The notes beneath the pieces are model-generated. The model was given only the letters and a program-made list of their open reading frames with translations. It had not been told where the DNA came from and searched no databases. From Diadophis punctatus similis (lineage: Eukaryota; Chordata; Lepidosauria; Squamata; Dipsadidae), in assembly GCA_023053685.1 (NCBI GenBank), contig JALIGW010000001.1, forward strand, positions 67,819,240 through 67,883,239: a stretch of 64,000 nucleotides of DNA, read 5' to 3'. The translations under genes were made by a program, and so were the position numbers. Positions 11,919 to 22,809 of this stretch are shown here, one piece after another (positions within the stretch are counted from its first letter, which is position 1; each line of letters begins with the position of its first letter).

Positions 11919-12613
11919 TAAAACCACATGTAAAGCATTTTAATGTAAAGGCATCCCTAGCATTAAATAGTTTTTAATTTTATGTCCTTGTTGTTCTTTT
12001 GCCCATGGTTATGGTACATAAGGTGGCCAGTGATGTACTTAAAATAAAAATAAATAAATATCAGTTTCCCAAAAATGGCAGTTTTAGGACCATTCTTTAA
12101 AGAAAAAATCAGAGGAAAACCATCCTCAAGATTTCCATTTTTATCAAGCTGTTTCCAGATAAATTTCCACTTAATTATCATATAATTAGATCTGATCAAG
12201 AAACAATGGTGATCATTTCTGCATCTGCTATCCTAAGCAAATAGCATTCAATAGATTTTATTTCTGAGCAAACTGCACTTCATTGGGAAAAAAATGATGT
12301 GACATAGCCTCAGAAGTCTTGGCTCCATTAATTTAAAAGATACATGGAGAAGAAAACCATTTTGAGTCTCAAAAGCACAAATAGTAAAAATGCAACTCTT
12401 ACCATTATTTTCATAATATGACATTCAATTTCCTGAATATTAGTAGACAGGGCAAGTACTGGATTGCGGTTTTCCACAAATGAAACAAAACAAAACAAAA
12501 TGTGAAAGATCTTAGATTATTCCCCTGAAGTTAGAAACCCTTATCAGTATATAAATATCACAAAAACAAGTGATGTCAGTGGTGATACTTTTGCCTATTC
12601 CAAGAAGTAGAAC
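11919..12613. other. No recognisable feature
   Basis: Unassigned AT-rich sequence. Confidence 0.4.
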
Positions 12614-12621
12614 ATTGAATT

Positions 12622-12782
12622 CAGTAGTGGGTTCTAAAACCCTTTACTACTAGTTTGTGCACGCGCTTGCGCATGGCGCTTCTTCACATGCGCAGAAGCG
12701 TCCCAGGTGGGTGGGCGGAGCCCCCCGTTGCCAGTGCTACCAGTTCTAAGAACCGGTCCAAACCGGGAGCAACCCACCGCTG
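12622..12782. mobile_element. hAT-type MITE with exact 8-bp target duplication
   Basis: Starts CAGTAGTGGGTTCTAAAA, ends GAGCAACCCACCGCTG, flanked by ATTGAATT at 12614-12621 and 12783-12790. Same family as 2216-2382 but in opposite orientation. Confidence 0.87.
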
Positions 12783-12790
12783 ATTGAATT

Positions 12791-13860
12791 GAGACCAAAG
12801 AGGAATGAGAAGTAAGTCCAATTCCTGGTATTTCTTGTTCTCTCTCACCAAAAGCAATTGGATCAAAAATGTCTGGCTAAACCCATGTTTTCTCTAAATG
12901 TTGCTGATTTGCTCCAAAATACCATCTCCCAGATTATCCATCTAGCCTAAGCCAATAACTGGCCATGACTGGTTTGTTCTACTCTACTGGACCAAACTAG
13001 AGAATTCATAAGCAAATTCTCTGATTACAAAAGGCAAGATAACTTTCTAATTGTCTCACACCAAGTAGCTTGAAACAAAACTGTCTGAATTTTGTTGCTC
13101 TATACAACAAACCATAGTAACTGCACCAAACCCTCATGTACAACAATGGCTTTTAAAAAGCCTCAAAGTAGTTTATTTATTAAATTTCAACACTGCCCAT
13201 ATCACCTCAGTGGCTCTGGGTGGTTTAAATTCATATTTAAATCATTTTACACTCCCTCCTTCTGATATATAATGTGGAAGTCCATCAGGGACAAAATGCT
13301 GAATGGATTCCTGTATATTTTGGGACAGACACAAAATGGCCTCTGTGGATATGTGATCTTTTAAGGTGCGGAGATGTTGCATTGTGAGAGGAAAGGACAT
13401 GTTCCCAACTCTGTTTGGCTTGTAGCCTTTCCCAATGAGATAGTTTAGTAAAATTTCTAGCTGATTTGTTGGAAATTTGGGGTTGCAATTCAACACATCA
13501 GGAGGACATCAGGATGGGATGGAAAAGGCAACTCTAATGAAAATGATAGGCTTCCCTCAACTTCTTTTTTTATTATGTTTATTCTACTTTAGATGATTAA
13601 AAATCAATAAAAATATGAAATGAGTAATGAAGCTTAAGTTTTGATAGTATATAAGGGGAAAGTCTACATAAGAAGCAAAATGTATTCTGTGTCGGGGCTT
13701 TATTTTAAAGAAAATATGAATTTCCTTCTCAATCATTATTCTCTGAATTTCCTAGTACCATGTATCAAAATTTAAGTCATTAAATTGGTTAATTCCTCCA
13801 GGCACATGCAATTCTTTATGTTGCCAATACAAGAAACATTCTCTGTCCATTTCTCTGCAT
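12791..13860. other. Unassigned DNA with one unexplained minus-strand frame
   Basis: An 84-codon open frame at 13242-13496 (minus) is neither low-complexity nor any TE family I recognise, but it shows no domain, and a second frame overlaps it. At 13155-13240 an AT-rich stretch resembles an old CR1-type tail on the minus strand; this is weak. Confidence 0.3.
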
Positions 13861-13861
13861 G

Positions 13862-14830
13862 TTGCTAGCATGATGTTCGACCATCATGTTCAAAGAGGAC
13901 CTTGACATCTAACAGGTTGTGGCTGTCCACGATGTATCCGCATGTGGCTGGTAAGGCCTATACGGGCATGAATTGTTCTGCCACATGTTGGGCAGACATG
14001 TGTGGGCATCATTGTTGCAGCATTTGCAGCTCTGGCTTTGTGGAGTGCTTGCTTCTCTTGTGCTATGGTTGTTCTTCTGTCCTCAGATGTCTGGCAGCCT
14101 TGGTGGATCAGGGTGCGCCATGTTGATCAATCTTGTGCCAGGGTTTCCCAGGAGGTGGTGTCGATATCCAGGGACTTGAAGGAGGCTTTCAACGTGTCTT
14201 TGTATCACTTCCTTGTCCCCCATGCAATCATTTTACTTGAGACAGCTCACCATAGAGGAGCTGTTTGGGGATGCGATGGCCTGGCATCCTTGCAACATGG
14301 CCTGTCCAGCGTGTCTGGGCTTTCATCAGCAGGGTGTGAACTGATGGCAGGCCTGTTCTGGAGAGGACCTCTGTGTCTGGCACTTTGTCCTGCCACTGGA
14401 ACCTCAGAATTCTACGGAGGCAGGTCATGTGGAAGTGGTTCAATTGCCTAGCGTGCCTCCTGTATACAGTCCAAGTCTCACTGGCATACATCAGGGTAGT
14501 TAGCACTACTGCTCAGTAGACTTTGAGCTTTGTAGCAAGGCTTATTCCACGGTGGTCCCACACATTGGTCAGTAGTCTGCCAAATGCAAAGCTTGCCTTG
14601 GCGATTCTTCAGTTGACCTCAATGTCAATTGTCACTGCATGCGAGAGGGTGCTGCCAAGGTATGTAAACTGGTCCACTGCTTGCAGCTTTTGTCCCTTCA
14701 CTGTGATGGTTGCCTCTTGGTATTGGGCTTTTGGAGCTGGCTGATGCATCACTTTGGTCTTCTTTATGTTGATAAGGATGTCCACATTCTTCTGCAGAGG
14801 ACTGTGGTGTGATGTATCCATGTTTCATGG
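13862..14830 (-). mobile_element. Non-LTR retrotransposon ORF2 C-terminus with C2H2 finger (fragment)
   Basis: Read on the minus strand, 14821-14609 encodes a reverse-transcriptase-tail segment with FTYLGSTLS, a motif common downstream of RT in RTE-like LINEs. 14506-14228 continues with YASETWTVYRRH, LPSVHTLLMKAQTRWTGHV and ARMPGHRIPK. Further downstream, about 14000-13940 in another frame, a segment fits C-x2-C-x12-H-x3-H (CPTCG...SHMRIH), a C2H2-like finger. Frameshifts and stops separate the pieces, and the endonuclease and most of RT are missing. I cannot assign the clade; RTE-X or Vingi-like are possible, BovB less likely. Confidence 0.7.
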
Positions 14831-15699
14831 ACTTTAATGGACATCTTTAGATATAATTATACAAGTTGGCTATTTTTATTTCCTTTTTTACTGTGCTTTT
14901 AAGATTCAAAACCCTCTTTGCATTATTTTCAGGCAGATTCCACTCTTCCTTTTTGTCAGGCTTACTTATAAAAATTCTGCTTAGGAAAGTTGGAATGGAG
15001 CCTTATTTTAAAGTAATTCAAGCATATCCATCTGATCAGCTTCCATAATTTTAATGTGAAATCTCTAGTTTGCTGAAATAAACAGCAGCTCCAATTTTAA
15101 TTTGCCAAGTGAGGCCTTCATTAATTTTATTGTGAGGAAAGAAAACAATGGCCTTGGGGCTAAGAGACCTGTTTTCCTGAAGTAACAAGATTCTAAGCAT
15201 CCGATTCCCATTTATAACATTAAACTACCCTACAAATACCTCTTGCTGAGAAGGTTAACAGGAAAGGAAATGTATTAATCACATCTTTCAATCCTCCACA
15301 TCACCCCCAGCACTCAGCTACCCATGCCTAAGTCTAATTTTGCATTTGTCTTAATTGAAAGATTCCTTCTGCATACCATACTTCTTCTGTGGGTGTTCAC
15401 CTAGGGAAAACTCTTTGTGCTCCTTTTCACAACAATGGGTTTGGTTTTCTGAATGATGGAATCAGTAGGCAAGCATTTCATATATGGAATCTGCTTTCTA
15501 TCTGTTTTTGGATGGACATTTATGAATGTGGGACGTAGTTATGATGTGACAAAGCCCATTTTTCATGAGCAGAGTCGAAAGGTGCTGGCGGGTGGAAGAT
15601 AGACATCCCGATGAGAAAAGGCAGACTTGGCTAGTGCTGCCTGGTTGGTTGCAGCGCTTGAGGGCTAGTCTTCGTTTTCCTGGTCCCAAACCCTAGTCA
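14831..15699. other. No recognisable feature
   Basis: Unassigned sequence between a LINE fragment and an LTR. Confidence 0.4.
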
Positions 15700-15703
15700 C
15701 CAC

Positions 15704-15945
15704 TGTTAGATTGTGGGCAAGGATCGCAGGAGACAGACTTCAGAACAGCTCTTTTACTTAGCTCACTCAAACAACCAGCAAAGGACGGTCTGACAGCTAG
15801 CTCTTTTATAGAGGGCTGTCAGACACAACAACCAATAGCGTTTGAGCATTCAAACGCTGGACCTGGGTGAAAACATACAGTTCAGTCAGAGTTCAGCTAG
15901 ACATAACAAGTTAGAGTTCAGTTAGAGGTCAGTCAGAACACAACA
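15704..15945 (-). mobile_element. Solo LTR (minus strand)
   Basis: The segment begins TGTTAG and ends ACAACA, giving TG...CA ends in both readings, and is flanked by CCAC at 15700-15703 and 15946-15949. On the minus strand it has an LTR-like order: a CCAAT-box complement (CTATTGG, about 15830), then CTCTATAAAAGAG (about 15801-15815) as a TATA box. No internal region or second LTR is present, so a recombined solo LTR is the simplest reading. Whether it is retroviral or Gypsy-type cannot be told. Confidence 0.6.
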
Positions 15946-16255
15946 CCACCTCTATCCTTTTGATAATGCCCTGCATACAGATCATATCCACAAAGTATAT
16001 GCAATCAATTTGACTTAGGAAAAGTTTCACTTCATCACAGTTATGCTACATAAATAATCGTCACTTAACAATTGCAACTGGGACTGGCAACTCCATCACT
16101 AAGTGATGCTGATGGTAAGGAAAACAGCAAAAGATCATATGAACGCACGTGACTTATGACATCAATTCTGCTGCAGATGTAAAGCAAATCACCCACAATC
16201 ATTAAGCAAGTTGTCACATAACGTCACTTGTCCCAAAGATGTTTTTTTTTAAAAG

Positions 16256-16386
16256 GCAACTGGACTTTGTTAGGTTTTTTTTCTTTGAAAACATTTTGCT
16301 TCTTATCCAAGAAGCTTCAGAACTGAAGAAGTTTCTTGGATGAGAAGTGAAACATTTTCATAGAAAGAGCCAAGAAAGTCTAGTTT
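16256..16386. repeat. Foldback repeat (inverted arms about 60 bp)
   Basis: The left arm contains TTTGCTTCTTATCCAAGAAG and the right arm its complement CTTGGATGAGAAGTGAAACA, meeting at about 16320. The same arm sequence appears once at 62306-62395. Confidence 0.6.
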
Positions 16387-16433
16387 CTTGGCTCTTTTGG
16401 AAAAAGCTCCCTTGGCACAACCATGACCTAGAT

Positions 16434-16560
16434 CAGGGATGTCAAACTCACATCGTCAAGGTTGATTTCATGTGACATATTGTGACTTTTCACCCCATCA
16501 CTAAACCGGCATGGCCAGCACATGACACATCCAGCCCTTGGGCCAGGAGTTTGACACCTG
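16434..16560. mobile_element. 127-bp hAT MITE (TGTCAAACTC family), exact target duplication
   Basis: Starts CAGGGATGTCAAACTC, ends GAGTTTGACACCTG, so the 14-bp ends are inverted, flanked by ACCTAGAT at 16426-16433 and 16561-16568. Related copies lie at 25014-25147 and 63931-64000. Confidence 0.9.
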
Positions 16561-16768
16561 ACCTAGATGATTGAGAAAATCTGTAGACAACATAACTTGT
16601 CATTTTACTGCTGGCCTCTCCATTGACTTTACTTGTCCGAAACTGGCTGAAGGAAACTCACGAAAGGCCGTTTGAGGACCAGTTGTAGAGTCACTTTTTC
16701 AGTTACACTTCACCTTTGTAACATTGAATGGATGCTAAACAGGGCAATTGTTAACTGAGGACTACCTG

Positions 16769-17056
16769 TAGTGGCAATAACTGTACTTGGTTAAAGATCA
16801 ATAGTTGTAACATTGGTTAAAAATTAACAGTACCGAAGAGGTTTTATCATCCTACATTTTTCCGGGTGTGATGCGTTTTATGAAAGAAGATTGTATTTGG
16901 TTTCAGTGCAAGCATGCTCTCTGTTCTAACACAAGCTCCAAGTGTGATTTTATACTGAATTCTAAAACACTCACAGGCTGCTGGAATTCCCAAGATCGCA
17001 GGCAGCTATTAAGATGCTGAGTTTGTTAAAATATCACCTTTCCCTAAACTGTTGAT
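16769..17056. other. No recognisable feature
   Basis: Short unassigned spacer between two DNA transposons. Confidence 0.4.
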
Positions 17057-17058
17057 TA

Positions 17059-17399
17059 CCGTATTTTTTGGCGTATAAGACGCACCGGAGTATAAGACGC
17101 ACCTTAGTTTGGGGGGAGGAAAATAGGGGGAAAAATCTACCTACCAGGTATTCATCTGGCTAGCGTCCTTAGTCTGGTCAGCTTCAGGACATTATTTTAT
17201 CCCCTGGTTAGGGCTGGAAAAAAACTTCTTCGGAGGGAATAGGAATGAAAAAATCCTGCAGACCTGGAAGATTGCTAGCACCACATTAGGGCTGGGAAAA
17301 AAAGCTTCAAAAAAGCTACATTCGGAGTATAAGATGCACCCAAATTTTCAGCCTCTTTTGGGGGGGGGGAAGGTGCGTCTTATACTCCGAAAAATATGG
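17059..17399. mobile_element. TA-flanked MITE, single-unit relative of 578-1207
   Basis: Starts CCGTATTTTTTGGCGTATAA and ends with the complement; TA at 17057-17058 and 17400-17401. It holds one internal unit instead of about 2.6. Both copies are followed by TAGTTG. Confidence 0.75.
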
Positions 17400-17499
17400 T
17401 AGTTGCTATTTACTAGTTCAGAATCAGAATTGTTGTGTGAAAATGGGATTCCATAGTGAGATTCCATTTAAAGCACATATTACAATATTAAACTCTCAG

Positions 17500-17740
17500 G
17501 AGCTGAGATAGCGCAGTGGTTAAAAGCAGCATTGCGACCTTCAGCTGATTGCTAGTTTAGCAGTTCAGCTGTTCAAATCTCACTAGGCTCAAGGTTGACT
17601 CAGCCTTCCATCCTTCCGAGGTGGGTAAAATGAGGACCCAGATTGTTGGGGGCAATATGCTGAACTCTGTAAACCGCTTAGAGAGTACTGTAAAGCACTA
17701 TGAAGCGGTATATAAGTAAAGTGCTATTGCTATTGCTATT
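17500..17740 (+). mobile_element. Sauria-type SINE
   Basis: Head TAGCGCAGTGGTTAAAAGC, B-box-like GTTCAAATCTC, conserved body and a TATTGC hexamer tail. Essentially full length. Confidence 0.9.
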
Positions 17741-18603
17741 AAACAGCTGTGCTGCAAGAAAAATGGACAGCGGTACCTTGAAATACTAACTTTAAAGCTG
17801 CAAAGATGTTAAAGATGATTTGACTGCTCTAAGTGAACAGCAGCTTGAAATGAAGTAGGCAATTGTGATCTTATCTGATGTAGATTACAAAATTGTCAAA
17901 CGGTAACCAATTTTATTCTAATAAAGTAACTTTAAAGGGAACTTCTATTGTTGCAGAATTCTTTGGCTGCAGTTTCTGTCTGGCCAGATTGTCACTAATA
18001 CATTTGTGCAGCTATTTACTCAACTTGGCATTTGCAAAACGTTTTAATGTGTTTGCTAAAATCAATCCTGCCTGAATTGGCAGAGTCATATAAATTTGCA
18101 CAATATTTGTTAACTTGTCTCCCATTCTTCCCCAACTCTTTTATATTCCAATGAAGAGCTAGTAGTATGTGGGAAACAGAAAAAAAGACAAGCCTGAATT
18201 CATATCCACACTGGGGATCATTGGGGGTCCTTTTATTCTATCTGACTTTCAGGGGTTATTGCAAGGAGAAAGGCCTTTATAAACATGCTCAGCCATAATA
18301 TGCCACAAGATGCTTGTAAAATGTAGAATTACAGTTCCCATCCTCCAAGTTCCAAAACCCTTCAAGTAGACAGGGAAACTGAACGCACTTTTCACATTGA
18401 GCAGTGCTGAAAATGAATACAAGTAGCCTAATCTGTGTACAATCTGTATTCATGGGCTAAAGACAACTTCAGGGTGACCCTCCTCTCTTTATTATTATCT
18501 GTAACAAGCTCTGAAACTGGAAAGTGAACCAAGCAGCAATAGGGGGAGCTTGAGGAAAAATTGGAAGTCAGGGGAATGAGGATTAGTGAGGAGAAAACAG
18601 ATC
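17741..18603. other. No recognisable feature
   Basis: Unassigned; open frames are short and featureless. Confidence 0.4.
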
Positions 18604-18611
18604 CTGAAAAT

Positions 18612-18955
18612 CAGGGGTGGGTTCTAACTTACCTTGTGGCTGCACCTTGTGGGTGCGTGCACACTTAGTGCACGCGCACATGTGCAGTGCTGAAAATTCC
18701 AAAAAAATCCCCCTCCCAAAAAAGCCGAAAACAAGATGGCGATGCATGCGCAGTGCTGGAAACTTGGCTTCTGCGCATGCGCAGAAGAAAAAAATCAGCA
18801 AATGTTTTTTTAATTTTTAAAAAAAAATTAAAAAAAGATGGTGGCATCCACGGACCAGTACCGACAGAACCGGTTCCGTGACATCACCATGACATCACCA
18901 GCGGTTTGCTATCGGTTCTATAGAACCAGTGCGAACCGGGAGGAACCGACCACTG
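18612..18955. mobile_element. hAT-type MITE, exact target duplication, NRF1-like core
   Basis: Starts CAGGGGTGGGTTCTAACTTA, ends GGAACCGACCACTG, flanked by CTGAAAAT at 18604-18611 and 18956-18963. It contains a perfect TGCGCATGCGCA at 18772-18783. It is the uninterrupted counterpart of the MITE at 53226-56113: ACAAGATGGCGATGCATGCG here matches the junction that the CR1 disrupts there. Confidence 0.9.
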
Positions 18956-18984
18956 CTGAAAATGTTGCTAATGCTACTTTAAAA

Positions 18985-19212
18985 TAATAATAATAATAAT
19001 GTTCCATTGAATCAGTGTTGACTCTTGGCAATCTCCTGGACTGGTCCTTGAAATTTTTTGGAAAAAATTCTGTGGTTTGCCCTTGCCTTCTTCCTAAAGC
19101 TGAAAAGGAGCAACTGGCTCAAAGTCACCAGTTGTGTCTAAATGGGTTTAGAACACATATTTCCCTGCTTTCAGGCTTGATGCCTTAACCACTACACCAA
19201 ATTGGCTCTCTA
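18985..19212 (-). mobile_element. tRNA-derived SINE, CORE/MIR-like, diverged
   Basis: The right end CCTTAACCACTACACCAAA is the complement of a tRNA-like A box (GTAGTGGTTAAGG), and the body AACTGGCTCAAAGTCACCAG resembles the MIR-type core (CCAAGGTCACACAGC). Old and diverged. Confidence 0.5.
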
Positions 19213-19359
19213 ATGCTATATTAAAGAGTGAATGCTATATTCACTCTTTTTATATTAAGTTGGGATCTGTCGCTTTGTTTTGGCAAAACCTGGGAACTCT
19301 TTACAGCAAGCTCAGAAATATTACCGTAGTTAAAAAGAGAGCCAGGATTCTCTTTATTT

Positions 19360-19383
19360 GAATTTATTTGAATTTATTTGAAT

Positions 19384-19463
<80 letters not shown>

Positions 19464-19546
19464 TTATTTTTCCTTCCTTCCTTCCTTCCTTCCTTCCTTC
19501 CTTCCTTCCTTCCTTCCTTCCTTCCTTCCTTCCTTCCTTCCTTCCT

Positions 19547-19621
<75 letters not shown>
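19360..19621. repeat. Compound microsatellite (ATCT)n-(TTCC)n-(TTTC)n
   Basis: Three pure blocks in sequence: ATCT at about 19386-19462, TTCC at about 19471-19547, TTTC at about 19548-19621, preceded by short GAATTTATTT repeats. Each block changes by one base of the unit, so stepwise conversion of one seed is likely. Confidence 0.95.
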
Positions 19622-19624
19622 ATG

Positions 19625-19807
19625 TGACAATCATATTATTGCTCCTTCCTCCTACTATTTTCCCCACAACTGTCCTGTGAGGTGGATTGGGCTGAGGGAG
19701 TGTGACTGGTCCAAAGTCACATAGCTGATTTTCATGCCTAAGGCAGGACTATAACTCACAGTCTCCTGGTTTCTAGCCTGGTGTCTTAACCACTACAACA
19801 AGATGGT
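19625..19807 (-). mobile_element. CORE/MIR-like SINE, diverged
   Basis: Carries GTCCTGTGAGGTGGATTGGG, CCAAAGTCACATAGCTGATT and a right end GTCTTAACCACTACAAC, in the order of a MIR-type SINE read from its 3' half to its tRNA head. Confidence 0.6.
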
Positions 19808-20429
19808 TTGTATTGAGAAGTATGAAAAATGAGTACTATACAGTTGAATATGGTTGGGTCTTTTCTTTGTGCAAAAGGGCAACACCATTTTTCTGCTGGG
19901 TTCTCATGAAGTTGTATCTCCTAATTCTCAGCCTGTGAGCAAGATAGCCTTATTTGTACCAATATTCAAGTAATACTTTCTTTATTCTTCCAATGGTATC
20001 CAAGGGCAGCCTCAAGGTATACAATACCTGAAACAGCACTTCTATAATTAAACTTAGGAGTTAAATACATTACAAGTCTTTTTCTAGGTGGAAAAAATTG
20101 CACTTTGATCTTTTCAGGGTTATTTCCCCCTTTGAGTATTAAATTCAGTTTGTCTTGTTTCAATATTTATTTGAAAAATGCTTTATAACGAAAAATGTGT
20201 ATGTGGGAGGTTTGTGCACATTTATCTTATGACTTACACAGTGTTAGACACAATTTTGCCTGACACACACATTTTTGCAAGCCAGTTTTACTATAATTCA
20301 TTTTTTCTGGCTATTTAATATATAGTTTTGCGTCCCCTTTTAGTAATGCTCATAGTTTTGTAGGATTATTTGTGCTGGAGTATTGCATTCCCAAATTTGA
20401 GCTGCACTGAAAATCTGTTCAGCCGAGCT
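19808..20429. other. No recognisable feature
   Basis: Unassigned AT-rich sequence. Confidence 0.4.
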
Positions 20430-20577
<148 letters not shown>

Positions 20578-20806
20578 GAGGTATATACTGCCTCACAGTG
20601 CAAGCACTCTCTAAGCGGTTTCCACCAGTAAGCAATGTATATTTATATTGCCCCCAACAATCTGGGTCCTCATTTTACCTACCTCAGAAGGATGGAATGC
20701 TGAGTCAACCTTGAGCCAGTGAGATTTGAACCGCTGACCTGTGGATCACAGTCAGCTAAAGTGGCCTGTACTACTGCTCTCTAACCGCTGCGCCACCTTG
20801 GCTCTT
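20578..20806 (-). mobile_element. Sauria-type SINE, minus strand
   Basis: Complement of the Sauria body (AACAATCTGGGTCCTCATTT) and head (CCGCTGCGCCACCTTGGCTC). Its 3' end runs straight into the TTTA array rather than the usual ATTGCT units. Confidence 0.88.
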
Positions 20807-21090
20807 CTTTAGTTTAAAAGGACAAATCGGGCCAGGTATTTTATGTTAGAATTTGAGAGAAACCTATTTCTTTCTCCTCTTACTTCATTATCTGTGCTTA
20901 TAGGTGCAGCTCCATTCAGAGTTGATTGGTGCACCCTAATTACATATTAAAATATAATGGGGGACTAGGTTAAAAAATCTACATTTACCTTGTTTTCATT
21001 TACATTTAATTAAAAATTAATCAATTAATGTGATTATTCTCCCACCATGTATTTAATAACTCTCCCTTTCCTTCTCACTTAAATTTATTA
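20807..21090. other. No recognisable feature
   Basis: Unassigned. Confidence 0.4.
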
Positions 21091-21253
21091 TAGAATAGAA
21101 TAGAATAGAATAGAGTAGAGTAGAGTAGAGTAGAGTAGAGTAGAGTAGAGTAGAGTAGAGTAGAGTAGAGTAGAGTGGAGTGGAGTGGAATGGAATGGAA
21201 TAGAATAGAATAGAATAGAATAGAATAGAATAGAATAGAATAGAATAGAATAA
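21091..21253. repeat. (AATAG)n microsatellite with GAGTA variant block
   Basis: Pentamer array: pure AATAG units at both ends, a central run of AGTAG/GGAGT variants (about 21112-21198). It is the 3' tail of the CR1 fragment that follows on the minus strand. Confidence 0.95.
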
Positions 21254-21415
21254 CAGAGTTGGAAGGGACCTTGGAGGTCTTCTAGACCAACCCCCTGCTT
21301 AGGCAGGAAACCTATACCATTTCAGACAAATGGTTATCCAACATCTTCTTTAAAACTTCCAGTGTTGGAGCATTTACAACTTCTAGAGACAAGTTGTTAT
21401 AATCATTCTTTCTTA
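21254..21415 (-). mobile_element. CR1 LINE 3' end (Snake1/L3-like), minus strand
   Basis: Reads ACAGAGTTGGAAGGGACCTT and GTCTTCTAGACCAACCCCCT, the complement of the conserved CR1 3' end, and AACTTCCAGTGTTGGAGC upstream. The same arrangement with AATAG tail is at 34480-35011. No coding region beyond the last RT-ORF codons. Confidence 0.85.
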
Positions 21416-21828
21416 GGTTTGCCCCCATTTTTATACAGGACCTCATGGATAAGTTGCACAATAACCTAATTAAGTGAAGAAAAAAAGAACTGTTCTTCAG
21501 TAAGCTTGCTTGGTGAAAGGAGGACTTGTCATTCCCACTCCCACTCCACTAACATAACCATGATCCCACCGAAGCTCTCATATTTAATATTTAGTGACTC
21601 GTTTTGGAAGCATTTTGGTACCCATGTTTTCCCGAAAATAAAATCCTGTCTTATATTTTTTTGCCATCAAAAAAGGCACCAGGTCTTATTTTTGGGGTGT
21701 GTGTCATCCACTGACGCACCTCACTTGTGCACGTCACCCCCGGCCTCCTTTTCACTGTCGGAGCATAGCTCTGGATCGATCTGGAGCTCTGTTATCCACT
21801 GCAGCTGCCTTTTGGAAAGCCTTTCAGG

Positions 21829-22096
21829 CAGCGGTGAAATGCTCCCGGTTCGCTCTTGCCTGTCGATCGTCGGAGAGCCGATCGCGAAGGCAACGCAACA
21901 CTCCACCCACCCGCCAGGACACTGCCATTTCAGTTCCTTTACCCTCTGCACATGCACAAAGCATTCTGTGCATGCGCAGAGGGTAAAAGAACTCAAATGG
22001 CGGTGTCCCGGTGGGTGGGTGGAGCATCGCGCTGCCTTCGCGATTGGCTCTCCGACGACCGACAGGCAAGAGCAAACTGGGAGCATTTCACCCCTG
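21829..22096. mobile_element. Palindromic hAT MITE (GGTGAAATGCTCCC family)
   Basis: Almost entirely a palindrome with arms of about 130 bp; ends CAGCGGTGAAATGCTCCCGG and GGGAGCATTTCACCCCTG. Flanks CTTTCAGG and CTTGCAGG agree at 7 of 8. The centre is near 21970 (ATGCGCAGAGGGTAAAAGAA and its complement). The overlapping open frames on both strands are products of the palindrome. Confidence 0.85.
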
Positions 22097-22342
22097 CTTG
22101 CAGGCCTTGCTGGCTGCAGAAGAAATGGGCCAGCAAGGCAGGTATCGGGGTGTGTGAGGCCTGGCTGTAACTGTCCAAAGGTAAGTAGTAGGACAGCTCC
22201 ACCTCCCCATCCCCACCCTAGCTTAATTTTTACCCGGGGACCTTGGAGTGGACGGTGTCTTAATTAGGGCTTATTTTGGAGGTAGGACTTATATTGGGCG
22301 CATATGTAAAAATCAAACTAGGACTTACTTTTGGGGTAGGTT

Positions 22343-22644
22343 CAGGGGTGAAATCCTCCCGGTTCGCCCGGGCCAGTCCTTCGGCGTATAGCAGATTGAA
22401 CTGGCGGCGGTCACGGCGCGGAGCTTCTCCTGCCCGCTTTCCCGGCCCTGCTGAACGCCGCCATTCGGGTTATTTTTCCCTCTGTGCATGCGCGCGCATG
22501 CACAGAGGGAAAAATAACCCGAATGGCGGCGTTCAGCAGGGCCGGGAAAGCGGGTGGGAGAAGCTCCGTGCCGCGACCGCCGCCAGTTCAATCGGCTATA
22601 CGCCGAAGGACTGGCCCGGGCGAACCGGGAGGATTTCACCCCTG
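22343..22644. mobile_element. 302-bp near-perfect palindromic hAT MITE, exact target duplication
   Basis: Arms of about 145 bp are almost identical reverse complements around a centre at about 22490 (GCATGCGCGCGCATGC). Ends CAGGGGTGAAATCCTCCCGG and complement; GGTAGGTT at 22335-22342 and 22645-22652. High arm identity and high CpG content suggest a young insertion. Confidence 0.92.
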
Positions 22645-22809
22645 GGTAGGTTGTATTTTCAGGGAAACACGATAGGTTTATAAAATCCTGGGTCTCAAAT
22701 TATCTATTTTTGCTCTGGTATATGATGTGCGTGAAGTTGCTGTGCTTTTCAGGGCCTTATTGGCAACAAATAACATCTTAGGTTGGCAATTCAAGAATCA
22801 ACATAGCCT

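Larger units (their letters stand above)
16022..16768. mobile_element. Degraded DNA-transposon copy split by later insertions
   Basis: The left part (16060-16240: CACTTAACAATTGC, AAGCAAGTTGTCAC) and right part (16610-16768, ending GTTAACTGAGGACTACCTGTA) resemble the family at 9955 and 32535. Between them lie a foldback (16256-16386) and a hAT MITE (16434-16560). Identity is low, so this copy looks older. Confidence 0.45.
21622..22672. mobile_element. Old DNA transposon hosting two palindromic hAT MITEs
   Basis: The left end CATGTTTTCCCGAAAATAA and the right end TATTTTCAGGGAAACACG are imperfect inverted repeats. Segments such as GTCTTATTTTTGGGG and GGGCTTATTTTGGAGG are of a type common in amniote genomes. 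The two insertions at 21829-22096 and 22343-22644 break it into three pieces. Superfamily not assigned. Confidence 0.6.

Noticed and set aside
13242..13496. 84-codon minus-strand frame that is not low-complexity
   Set aside because: No homology recognised and an overlapping alternative frame; a protein search with no hits in other reptiles would confirm rejection, a conserved exon would reverse it.
19368..19724. 118-codon plus-strand open frame rich in serine, tyrosine, leucine and phenylalanine
   Set aside because: Pure translation of the ATCT/TTCC/TTTC microsatellite.
21506..22267. 253-codon plus-strand frame
   Set aside because: Runs through a DNA transposon and a palindromic MITE; the arms give similar frames on both strands.
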